A stretch of DNA of 10,565 bases from SAR202 cluster bacterium. Its GTDB lineage: Bacteria > Chloroflexota > Dehalococcoidia > Lucifugimonadales > UBA3495. Positions 1 through 5,571 of this stretch are shown in pieces. The stretch is taken from NCBI GenBank assembly GCA_009392095.1, contig VFHF01000249.1:1-10565 (forward strand). The letters run 5' to 3'. The position numbers and the translations under genes were made by a program. The notes under the pieces are model-generated. The model made no database searches and had not been told where the DNA came from. It worked only from the letters and a program-made list of their open reading frames with translations. How positions within the stretch are numbered: position 1 is the stretch's first letter; each line of letters starts with the position of its first letter.

Positions 1-87
1 CTGGGCGGAATAACCGCTGAATTGGTTTCCCAACGGGCGGCGGAACTGCACCAGCAGATTATCGCGGCCCTGACCACCGACGCATAA
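1..87 (+). CDS. C-terminal tail of an unidentified protein (5' end outside the window)
   Basis: The frame starting at base 1 is open and ends in TAA at 85-87, giving 28 residues that end ALTTDA. The segment is rich in Ala, Gln, Glu and Leu (for example ELVSQRAAELHQQ) and would form an amphipathic helix, a common kind of C-terminal tail. The following propeller gene starts 63 bases downstream on the same strand, so the two may be co-transcribed. The piece is too short to assign a family. The evidence that it is coding is only the open frame to the edge and the neighbour's matching orientation and spacing. Confidence 0.55.
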   Translation: MGGITAELVSQRAAELHQQIIAALTTDA

Positions 88-150
88 CCCAAATATCCTG
101 AATAACGGGCGGCGGGCATTGATATTCCCGCTCGATTAGGGGAGATACAA

Positions 151-1038
151 ATGGTCCGAGTAGGTGCAGGCACCCACGTTTATGAGCAGGTGGAAGACTG
201 GGAGAAGCTCCCGGAAGGGTGGGTGCTGGGCCAGACGGCCATCGTCACCGACTCCCAAGACCGGGTGTATCTCTTCAACCGCGGCGAACACCCCCTGATC
301 GTCCTAGACCGCGACGGCAATTTCCTGAATTCCTGGGGCGAGGGCCAATTGCCCGATGCCCACGGCATGTTCATCGACGGCGAAGACAACCTCTACATGC
401 CGGTCAAGAACAGCCATGTCGTGCTTAAGTATCGGCCCGACGGCAATCTATTGATGACTCTTGGCGAGTGGGACAAGCCCTCGGACACCGGCTGGTCGGG
501 CGACTACAGCGAGCCGGCCAAGCAGGCGGCGGGCCCCTTCAACCGGCCCAGCGACATAGCTCTGGACGCGGCGGGCGACCTGTATATCTCCGACGGCTAC
601 GGTAATGCCCGCGTCCATAAGTTCACGTCCGACGGCAAGCTGCTTTTCTCCTGGGGCGAGCCTGGCAAGACCGGGCCGGGCGAGTTCCACGTGCCCCACG
701 GCGTCTGGGTGCACACCGACGGCCGAGTGTTCGTGGCCGACCGGGAGAATAATCGTATCCAGATATTCGACGCCGACGGCAAGTATCTTGACCAATGGGC
801 CGGTCTGGCGCGGCCGTGCGACATCTACGTCGACAAGGACAACGTTTTTTACGTCCCTGAACTTGATGGATTCATGAGCATCCTCAGCATCGACGGCGAC
901 ATTATCGGCACCTGGGATAGCCCCCTCGACGCCGGCTGGGGCAATGGGGCCCACGCCGTCTGGGTGGATTCCCACGGCGACCTCTATGTGAACCAGAACG
1001 TGGAAGGCCACCGTTTGGTCAAATACCTCCGCCAGTAA
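151..1038 (+). CDS. NHL-repeat six-bladed beta-propeller, peptidyl-alpha-hydroxyglycine alpha-amidating lyase-like
   Basis: This 295-residue protein consists almost wholly of NHL-type repeats. Blades can be read at about residues 29-64, 71-106, 130-170, 179-216, 220-255 and 266-293, each with the pattern 'D..G.LY(V/I)......V.(K/V)(F/Y)..DG..L..WG'. The best examples are GDLYISDGYGNARVHKF (142-158) and VFVADRENNRIQIFDADG (193-210). The closest well-known fold relative is the PAL domain of peptide-amidating enzymes, a six-bladed propeller that cleaves peptidyl-hydroxyglycine. Many bacterial proteins given that name have no proven activity, so the name describes a fold relationship. There is no signal peptide or membrane segment, so it appears cytoplasmic. 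The ATG is supported by AGGGGAG at 138-144, six bases upstream. A binding or scaffold role is an equally good guess. Confidence 0.87.
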   Translation: MVRVGAGTHVYEQVEDWEKLPEGWVLGQTAIVTDSQDRVYLFNRGEHPLIVLDRDGNFLNSWGEGQLPDAHGMFIDGEDNLYMPVKNSHVVLKYRPDGNLLMTLGEWDKPSDTGWSGDYSEPAKQAAGPFNRPSDIALDAAGDLYISDGYGNARVHKFTSDGKLLFSWGEPGKTGPGEFHVPHGVWVHTDGRVFVADRENNRIQIFDADGKYLDQWAGLARPCDIYVDKDNVFYVPELDGFMSILSIDGDIIGTWDSPLDAGWGNGAHAVWVDSHGDLYVNQNVEGHRLVKYLRQ

Positions 1039-1054
1039 ACAGAGGACACCTAGC

Positions 1055-1079
1055 TTTGGGTTGCAAGCCCATCCCCAAA
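1055..1079 (+). terminator. Weak hairpin after the propeller gene
   Basis: TTTGGG (1055-1060) and CCCAAA (1074-1079) can pair across a 13-base loop, starting 17 bases after the propeller stop codon. No run of T follows, so it does not meet the usual criteria for an intrinsic terminator. It could instead stabilise the 3' end of the message or be chance. Confidence 0.2.
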
Positions 1080-1082
1080 CAC

Positions 1083-1181
1083 TGTCATTTCAATCCTTCC
1101 GTGGAAGGAAAGGAATATCGTTGCCAGTGGAGCCGCACAGCCGAGGAACAAAGATACCCCTCGCTGCACTCGGGGTGACAA
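1083..1181. repeat. Degenerate inverted-repeat element, about 100 bp
   Basis: The left end reads TGTCATTTCAATCC and the right end, on the opposite strand, reads TGTCACCCCGAGTGCAGCG. Both arms then carry a similar block (GGAATATCGTTG on the left, GGGGTATCTTTG on the right). The left arm also contains a short perfect hairpin, CCTTCC-GT-GGAAGG (1095-1108). The layout matches dispersed palindromic elements that begin TGTCA(T/C)(T/C)CC and fill spacers in many environmental bacterial genomes. No open frame for a transposase is present, so it would be a non-autonomous or decayed element. Membership in a repeat family is inferred from one copy. Confidence 0.5.
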
Positions 1182-1245
1182 TGGGCTGCAAGGCTCGACT
1201 CGTCAGGCCTTACTTCGAAAGATTCGGAAATACTGGAGGACTCCA

Positions 1246-2259
1246 ATGCGGGCCGGTTATCAGGTTGGACATGTCGTACTGCGGGATACCGTGGACCATC
1301 AACAGCAGTGGCAGAACCACTTGTCCCAGTTCAGAGCCGCCCGTGACGCCGGTTTCGACGCCTACTGCTTCGGCCACCACTTCCTGATCGACCCTTTCCA
1401 GCACTTCCAGCCGTGGACCGTACTGGCCCGCATGGCCGCTGAACCTGGCAACATGACGCTGGCCACGTCGGTCCTGCTGCTACCCCTGTTGAATCCTGTT
1501 GAAGTCGCGGAACAGGCTGCGACCCTAGACCACATCTCCGAGGGGCGTTTCGTGTTGGGCATCGGCCTTGGCTACCGCGTGGAAGAATGCGAGGCGTTCG
1601 GCATCAAAATGTCGGAACGAGGCGGCCGCATCACGGAGTCGATGCAACTCATACGTAGGTTATGGACCGAAGACGAGGTGACCCACCACGGCAAGTATTA
1701 CCAGGTGACCGGCGCCAAACCCACGGCCAGGCCATACCAGCAGCCCGGACCCAAGGTCTGGCAGGCAGCTATGAGTGACCCGGCTATCCGCCGCGTTGGC
1801 CGTTCCGGAGACATACTCTATGTTGGTCCGGCCCAGGGCAACGAGACGATCCGGAAACAGATAGACCTGTACCATGAGACGTTGGAAAAGAGCGGCTACG
1901 AGCAGCCCGGGGACATGGTGATCGTGAGGGAGTTCTTTTGTGCTGGGACCCATGAGGAAGCCATCAGGAAAGCGAGGGTCGGGTTCGAAACGAAGTACAA
2001 GGTTTACGCCGAGCAGGGCCTCCACGGCTCCGACGACGAGCTGGCCAGGAAGGTGACAGGAGACCTGGAAACCTTGATGGACGAGACATTTGTGCTGGGG
2101 AGCCCTGAAGAGTGCCTGGAGCAGATCGAGGAATACAAAGATATGGGCTTCACCGACGTCATAATCCGGTTGTTTTACCCACAGATGTCCCAGGCTGAGG
2201 CGCTGGATCATATCAGTTTGGTGGGCGAAGAAGTCATCCCAGAGATGCACCGTCTCTGA
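1246..2259 (+). CDS. LLM class flavin-dependent oxidoreductase 1 (luciferase-like monooxygenase family)
   Basis: This 337-residue protein has the full length of a bacterial luciferase-like TIM barrel. Early in the barrel DAYCFGHHF (38-46) occupies the place of the LuxA WLLEHHF segment, keeping the His pair at 44-45 but with Gly before it. The family signature VAEQAATLDHISEGR (87-101) is followed by the phosphate-side loop LGIGLGYR (104-111). The C-terminal region has LGSPEECLEQIEEY, typical of the final helix-strand pair of LLM proteins. Members use FMNH2 or F420 to oxidise or reduce varied substrates in the cytoplasm; the substrate here cannot be told. The ATG follows a strong GGAGG at 1235-1239 with a six-base gap. 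A small membrane protein begins 32 bases after the stop, and another LLM gene follows it, suggesting one transcript. Confidence 0.92.
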   Translation: MRAGYQVGHVVLRDTVDHQQQWQNHLSQFRAARDAGFDAYCFGHHFLIDPFQHFQPWTVLARMAAEPGNMTLATSVLLLPLLNPVEVAEQAATLDHISEGRFVLGIGLGYRVEECEAFGIKMSERGGRITESMQLIRRLWTEDEVTHHGKYYQVTGAKPTARPYQQPGPKVWQAAMSDPAIRRVGRSGDILYVGPAQGNETIRKQIDLYHETLEKSGYEQPGDMVIVREFFCAGTHEEAIRKARVGFETKYKVYAEQGLHGSDDELARKVTGDLETLMDETFVLGSPEECLEQIEEYKDMGFTDVIIRLFYPQMSQAEALDHISLVGEEVIPEMHRL

Positions 2260-2281
2260 TGGCCGGGGCATAGGGGCGAGC

Positions 2282-2287
2282 GAAGGA
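2282..2287 (+). promoter_or_regulatory. Ribosome binding site choosing a TTG start at 2292
   Basis: GAAGGA lies four bases before TTG at 2292. The frame opens only after the in-frame TAG at 2271-2273 and contains no ATG or GTG between there and 2292, so the TTG is the only reasonable start for the small membrane protein. Confidence 0.6.
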
Positions 2288-2291
2288 CGCA

Positions 2292-2579
2292 TTGGGCGAA
2301 GTAGGCATCTGGATAGCGGTCATCCTGATTGGGTTGGTGGCCCTGGGGGTGCGAGAGTACGCCCGCACCAGCGGGGCCTTTGCCGCCCGCCTGGAAAAGA
2401 TTAGGATTACGTTATTGGCGACCACCCTGATTCTGTTGCTCATCATCGCCACCGTATTGGCCACTGGATTCATCGTCGCCATAGTGCTGGTGGAAATCTG
2501 GCAGCCATTATTGGTGGCGATGGCGGTGGCCGGAGGGCTGTTGGCCTCGATTGTTTGGCTACGAAGCCCCAGCAAGTGA
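2292..2579 (+). CDS. Small hydrophobic membrane protein of unknown function (95 aa)
   Basis: The protein starts with TTG and has two or more membrane segments: residues 5-20 (GIWIAVILIGLVALGV), a long hydrophobic stretch at 39-67 that could be one long or two short helices, and 72-90. A basic and acidic loop (REYARTSGAFAARLEKIR, 21-38) joins the first two. By the positive-inside rule this loop should face the cytoplasm. No family is recognised. It sits 32 bases after LLM oxidoreductase 1 and 39 bases before LLM oxidoreductase 2 on the same strand, so it is probably translated from the same message. A link to those enzymes, such as a membrane anchor or transport of a hydrophobic substrate, is only inferred from position. 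A 113-codon frame on the opposite strand overlaps it, but that one lacks hydrophobic segments and operon context. Confidence 0.7.
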   Translation: MGEVGIWIAVILIGLVALGVREYARTSGAFAARLEKIRITLLATTLILLLIIATVLATGFIVAIVLVEIWQPLLVAMAVAGGLLASIVWLRSPSK

Positions 2580-2606
2580 ATGCCTGCTCAAGGATATAGA
2601 GATTTC

Positions 2607-2615
2607 TAGGAGTGA
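2607..2615 (+). promoter_or_regulatory. Ribosome binding site choosing a TTG start at 2619
   Basis: TAGGAGTGA, with AGGAG at 2608-2612, stands six bases before TTG at 2619. The protein read from there, MEVGVIFPQTE, matches the first beta strand expected for this family, so the TTG is preferred over internal starts. Confidence 0.7.
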
Positions 2616-2618
2616 GAA

Positions 2619-3515
2619 TTGGAAGTTGGAGTGATTTTCCCCCAGACGGAGATTGAGCCAGACCCGCTGGCCATCAAGGACTTCGCCCAGGCTGCCGAGG
2701 AGATGGGTTATGCCTACATCTTCATCGCCGACCATGTGCTTGGCGCAGACCCTGCCCACCACGATTTTCCCGCCCTGCGCACCTACAACCACAAGTCGGT
2801 GGTGCACGAAACGCTGACTCTGATGGGTTACCTTGCGGGCATCACCGAACGGGTCGGCCTCGCCACTGGCATACTGATTTTGCCCCAGCGCCAAACGGTG
2901 CTCGTGGCCAAGCAGGCAGCCGAGGTGGACGTGCTCTCAGGTGGTCGGCTGAGGCTCGGCATCGGCGTGGGCTGGAACGCGGTCGAATACGAAGCCCTAG
3001 GTGAGGACTTCCACAACCGGGGAGCGCGCAGCGCCGAGCAGATCGAGGTGATGCGGGCCCTCTGGACCCAAGACGTGGTGGACTTCCACGGAAAGTGGCA
3101 CAACATCAGCCACGCTGGCCTGAATCCACTGCCCGTCCAACGTCCCATTCCCATCTGGCTGGGCGCGGGCAGCTCCCAAAGTCCCATGCCGCCTGACTCC
3201 GTGCTGAAGCGTGTTGCCAGGCTGGCCGACGGGTGGTGCCCCAACTTCAGTCCCGACGAGACGGGCCGCGCCGTCGTAGAAAAGACGCATGGGTTCATGC
3301 GGGAGATGGGACGGGACCCCGATGCCCTGGGTCTGGACGGACGTCTCCGCACCGGGGGCAGGCAGCCCGAAGACTGGGTTGACGAAGCCAAGGCGTGGCA
3401 GGAACTGGGTGCTGGCTATCTTTCCATAGAGAACCGCCAGGCCGGCCTGAAGACCGCCGGAGACCACATAGAAGCCATGCGCCGCTTCAAAGAAGCGACC
3501 GGCCTAAAATTCTAA
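2619..3515 (+). CDS. LLM class oxidoreductase 2, probably F420-dependent (TIGR03619-like)
   Basis: This 298-residue protein is shorter than its two LLM neighbours, as usual for the actinobacterial-type F420-dependent subgroup. Strand 1 is VGVIFPQTE (3-11), followed by YIFIADHVLG (33-42) with the Asp-His pair (38-39) common in F420 enzymes. Next come VGLATGILILPQR (79-91), QAAEVDVLSGGRLRLGIGVGW (99-119) and RARSAEQIEVMRALWT-like helix residues up to 150, then PVQRPIPIWLGAG (172-184). These enzymes carry out hydride transfers or oxygenations with F420 in the cytoplasm. Cofactor choice is inferred from subgroup resemblance and should be checked, because FMN users look similar. The gene closes the tight plus-strand set that starts at LLM 1 and is followed by the long repeat-filled gap. 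Confidence 0.9.
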   Translation: MEVGVIFPQTEIEPDPLAIKDFAQAAEEMGYAYIFIADHVLGADPAHHDFPALRTYNHKSVVHETLTLMGYLAGITERVGLATGILILPQRQTVLVAKQAAEVDVLSGGRLRLGIGVGWNAVEYEALGEDFHNRGARSAEQIEVMRALWTQDVVDFHGKWHNISHAGLNPLPVQRPIPIWLGAGSSQSPMPPDSVLKRVARLADGWCPNFSPDETGRAVVEKTHGFMREMGRDPDALGLDGRLRTGGRQPEDWVDEAKAWQELGAGYLSIENRQAGLKTAGDHIEAMRRFKEATGLKF

Positions 3516-3534
3516 AGCGGCCCGGTCTCATCCT

Positions 3535-3570
3535 ATCATTTTGGCCGTTCCCCGGAAGGACGGAATCCAG
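3535..3570. repeat. Half copy of an ATTC...GGAATCCAG palindromic element
   Basis: The segment opens with ATCATTTTGGC and closes with GGACGGAATCCAG, the same outer and inner blocks found in the left arm of the element at 3697-3806 (TCATTCTGGC and CCGGAATCCA). The centre, CCGTTCCCCGGAAGGACGG, is itself partly palindromic. The matching second arm is not found nearby, so this is read as a solitary arm. Assignment rests on the short shared blocks. Confidence 0.4.
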
Positions 3571-3622
3571 AGATGCCGCTCTGAAGGCAAATTCATGATG
3601 TAGAGCGCTACCTACAACAACC

Positions 3623-3652
3623 GTAGACGCGGGTTTTTAACCCGCCCGCGCT
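3623..3652. repeat. Perfect GCGGGTT-TTT-AACCCGC hairpin, second repeat type or terminator-like
   Basis: GCGGGTT (3629-3635) and AACCCGC (3639-3645) pair perfectly around TTT. The flanks GTAGAC and CCGCGCT extend the partly symmetrical context. It lies about 110 bases downstream of LLM 2. It is followed by GCTTAAAAAAT, with A rather than T in the reading direction of the plus strand, so termination from the left is not well supported. The reverse strand would have ATTTTTTAAGC before the hairpin, which also does not help. It resembles dispersed GGGTTT...AAACCC palindromes, which is why it is listed as a repeat. Confidence 0.5.
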
Positions 3653-3696
3653 TAAAAAATACAGGTTGCAGTGACAAGTTTGACTGCCTTGCCCCA

Positions 3697-3806
3697 TCAT
3701 TCTGGCGAAAGCCGGAATCCACTCAGGACTTTTGGCTGACATGGCGCCAAATCCACCGGCAAGCGTTTGAAAACGTCTTTCTGGATTCCAGTCGTCCTTG
3801 GAATGA
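3697..3806. repeat. 110-bp degenerate palindromic (MITE-like) element with 26-base arms
   Basis: The left arm starts TCATTCTGGCGAAAGCCGG and the right arm, read on the other strand from 3806, starts TCATTCCAAGGACGACTGG. Both then have GGAATCCA. Over 26 aligned bases 17 agree by hand count, and the conserved blocks are the outer TCATT and the inner GGAATCCA. The left arm also folds locally as TCTGGC-GAAA-GCCGGA (3701-3716), a six-pair stem with a GNRA loop. No transposase frame is present between the arms. The pattern is like the widespread ATTCC...GGAAT palindromes found between genes in many bacteria. It ends 37 bases before the thioesterase start. Confidence 0.6.
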
Positions 3807-3842
3807 CGAGGGGGACCATCGAAATATCGGAGCACATGACCA

Positions 3843-4298
3843 ATGTCTAAATTCGAGCCCAGAGACCCGGACTTTGAAGCCAGGGTCCGGAACAGCTTCA
3901 GCCGCCAAACGGCCATGCATACCCTGGGCGCGGTATTGGGCCGGGTGAATCCCGGGGAAGTGGAAATCGAGATGCCCTACCGAACTGACCTGTCCCAGCA
4001 ACACGGTTTCATCCACGGCGGCATCACCACCGCAATCTTGGATAGCGCCTGCGGGTATGCGGCTTTCAGCCTCAGCGCGCCCGACACCGCTGTCCTGACC
4101 GTCGAATACAAGGTCAACTTCATCGCTCCGGCCAAAGGAGAGCGGTTTGTGGCCCGGGGGGAAGTGGTGCGGCCCGGCGCCAGCGTTACCGTTTGCAAAG
4201 GGGACGTGGTGGCCATTGAAGACGGCGAAGAGAAGCTGGTAACCACCATGCTCACCACGCTGATGCTCCTGCCCAACCGGCCCGACCTGGCTAGCTAG
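3843..4298 (+). CDS. PaaI-family hotdog-fold acyl-CoA thioesterase
   Basis: This 151-residue protein has the usual length and layout of a PaaI/YbgC-type hotdog thioesterase. The active-site region reads HGFIHGGITTAILDSACGYAA (54-74). HGG (58-60) opens the long central helix and D67 takes the place of the catalytic acid. Strands follow at VLTVEYKVNFIAPA (84-97) and FVARGEVVRPGASVTVCKGDVVA. Members hydrolyse acyl- or aryl-CoA thioesters in the cytoplasm, usually as tetramers. The ATG at 3843 has GGAG ten bases upstream; an ATG at 3836 gives only a four-codon frame and is rejected. LLM 3 begins 35 bases downstream, so the two are probably co-transcribed and the thioesterase may act on a CoA ester linked to that oxidation. 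The partnership is an inference. Confidence 0.9.
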   Translation: MSKFEPRDPDFEARVRNSFSRQTAMHTLGAVLGRVNPGEVEIEMPYRTDLSQQHGFIHGGITTAILDSACGYAAFSLSAPDTAVLTVEYKVNFIAPAKGERFVARGEVVRPGASVTVCKGDVVAIEDGEEKLVTTMLTTLMLLPNRPDLAS

Positions 4299-4333
4299 GC
4301 AATCTTAGGGACCGTCCAGTCTGAGGAGGCGCC

Positions 4334-5377
4334 ATGGATTTTGGATTGTTTCTGGAATTCTCCGGGCAAGAAAATGCCGACGAGGCTAAGGTGTTCCAAC
4401 AGGGCTTCAGCCTGATCGACGAAGCGGAAAGCCTGGGCGTCGATTCGGTCTGGCTGCCTGAGTACCACTTCATCCCTTTTAGCGTGCTGTCGTCGCCGAT
4501 AGCCGTCGCCACGGCGGTGGCCGCTCGTACCGAACGGATGCGCATCGGGTTCGGGGTCTACCTGCTGCCGTTGGCCAACCCTCTTAAGGTCGCCGAAGAG
4601 GTTGCAACCCTGGACCACATCAGCAACGGCCGGGTTGAGTTCGGAGTGGGCCGGGGCACGTTCCCAGAGCACCACGACGCCTTCAACTCGCCTTATCCGG
4701 AGAGCCGGACGCGGTTCGAAGAATACCTCGAAATCATTCTTAAGGCCTGGACCGGAGAAGAGTTTTCTTTCGAGGGCGACCATTATCACTGTGAGGGAAT
4801 AAAGCTAAAACCCAGGCCGGTCCAGAGGCCCCATCCTCCGATTCGGGTAGGCGTTACCTCGGCGGAGACCTTCCCAATCATCGGACGCATGGGCTATCCG
4901 ATATTCATCAATCCGTCACGCGCTTTTGCTCTGTCTGACCTGGCGCCGCATATCGAGGAGTACCTGAAGGCCTGGCAAGACGCCGGGCATGCCGGCGAGG
5001 GGGAAGTGGGTCTGAGGGTGCCGGTCTACGTCTCAGAAACCGAGGAGAAAGCCTATAGCGAGCCCAGAGAAAGCGCACTCACGTCTATGACGGGCTTGGC
5101 CCAAAGAGTGGCGGTCAGCGCATCCAGGGAGGGCACCACGGGTAACTGGCAGGATGAGTCGGAACAACTCGCCAACATGACCTACGACGACTGGCTCCGC
5201 GACAAAGTGGTCTACGGTACCCCGGACCGGGTCGTAGACCGCTTGCAGCAACTCATCAAAGAACTCCACCTAACCCAGATCGTCTACGAGATCAACTTCG
5301 GTCGCCAGATACCCCACGAACTGCAGTCAAAGTGTTTGCGGCTGCTGACGGAGCAAGTTTTTCCGAAGATTGGGTAG
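4334..5377 (+). CDS. LuxA-like LLM flavin-dependent monooxygenase 3
   Basis: This 347-residue protein runs in register with the alpha subunit of bacterial luciferase. Both start M-x-F-G-x-F-L, and WLPEYHF (40-46) aligns with WLLEHHF. The residues known in LuxA to hold the FMN phosphate are matched at R107, R125, S176 and T179, while LuxA Glu175 is Thr here. LuxA Cys106 is Gly and catalytic His44 is Tyr44. The signature VAEEVATLDHISNGR (86-100) is nearly the same as in LLM 1, making these two the closer pair. The end has GTPDRVVDRLQQLIKEL, typical of family members. The start is fixed by GAGGAGG at 4322-4328. The protein probably uses FMNH2 and oxygen, supplied by a reductase that is not encoded here. 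The genuine substrate is unknown, and light emission is not implied. Confidence 0.92.
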   Translation: MDFGLFLEFSGQENADEAKVFQQGFSLIDEAESLGVDSVWLPEYHFIPFSVLSSPIAVATAVAARTERMRIGFGVYLLPLANPLKVAEEVATLDHISNGRVEFGVGRGTFPEHHDAFNSPYPESRTRFEEYLEIILKAWTGEEFSFEGDHYHCEGIKLKPRPVQRPHPPIRVGVTSAETFPIIGRMGYPIFINPSRAFALSDLAPHIEEYLKAWQDAGHAGEGEVGLRVPVYVSETEEKAYSEPRESALTSMTGLAQRVAVSASREGTTGNWQDESEQLANMTYDDWLRDKVVYGTPDRVVDRLQQLIKELHLTQIVYEINFGRQIPHELQSKCLRLLTEQVFPKIG

Positions 5378-5404
5378 GCCGGGCCACTTACCTCCCTTCC
5401 GGCC
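5377..5404 (+). terminator. Weak hairpin at the end of LLM 3
   Basis: GGCCGG (5377-5382), whose first base is the last base of the LLM 3 stop codon, pairs with CCGGCC (5399-5404) across a 16-base loop. No T-run follows, so a factor-independent terminator is doubtful. The rest of the 5378-5571 gap is A-rich after about 5470 and has a faint AATGACAGGATCCAGG match (5413-5428) to the intergenic repeat type. Confidence 0.25.
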
Positions 5405-5571
5405 CAAGCAGAAATGACAGGATCCAGGCAAGTCGGGATTGGCGGGGATTCAAGCGAGTTCGGAACCGGATAAAGTAATAGCTGGGCGAAAAACAAAAGA
5501 TGCAAGAGTTTCCGATGGATGTGCAGTAAGAACATGGGAGAAGGGTCTGGGCCCTGGAGTGAATTCGTAGA

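Larger units (their letters stand above)
3516..3842. other. Gene-free intergenic stretch filled with palindromic repeat remnants
   Basis: No credible coding frame lies in these 327 bases. The stretch holds a half copy of a palindromic element (3535-3570), a perfect hairpin of a second type (3623-3652) and a full-length degenerate copy of the first type (3697-3806). The ribosome binding site for the thioesterase is at its right end (GGAG at 3829-3832). No clear -35/-10 pair could be defined. Confidence 0.7.

Noticed and set aside
448..1011. Long open frame on the minus strand under the propeller gene
   Set aside because: It lies wholly inside a well-supported gene and its Val/Ala/Gly-rich protein reflects the opposite strand of G+C-rich NHL codons. 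It has no family motif.
1061..1387. 108-codon plus-strand frame running into LLM 1
   Set aside because: It spans the repeat element and overlaps the LLM 1 start, which has a strong GGAGG. Its protein shows no domain.
2234..2575. 113-codon minus-strand frame opposite the small membrane protein
   Set aside because: It has no hydrophobic or family pattern and opposes the local operon, while the plus-strand frame gives clear membrane helices with a ribosome binding site.
3836..3856. ATG with better spacing to GGAG (3829-3832) just before the thioesterase start
   Set aside because: It stops after four codons. It could be a leader peptide but nothing supports that, and the thioesterase frame starts at 3843.
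1246..5377. A bioluminescence (lux) operon
   Set aside because: There is no luxB partner or luxC, D or E fatty acid reductase gene, the three LLM proteins are of different subtypes, and LLM 3 has altered catalytic residues.
5500..5529. Nine-residue mini-frame (MQEFPMDVQ) before the HAD gene, considered as a leader or precursor peptide
   Set aside because: No ribosome binding site precedes it and no attenuator hairpins follow. Such a short frame is expected by chance.
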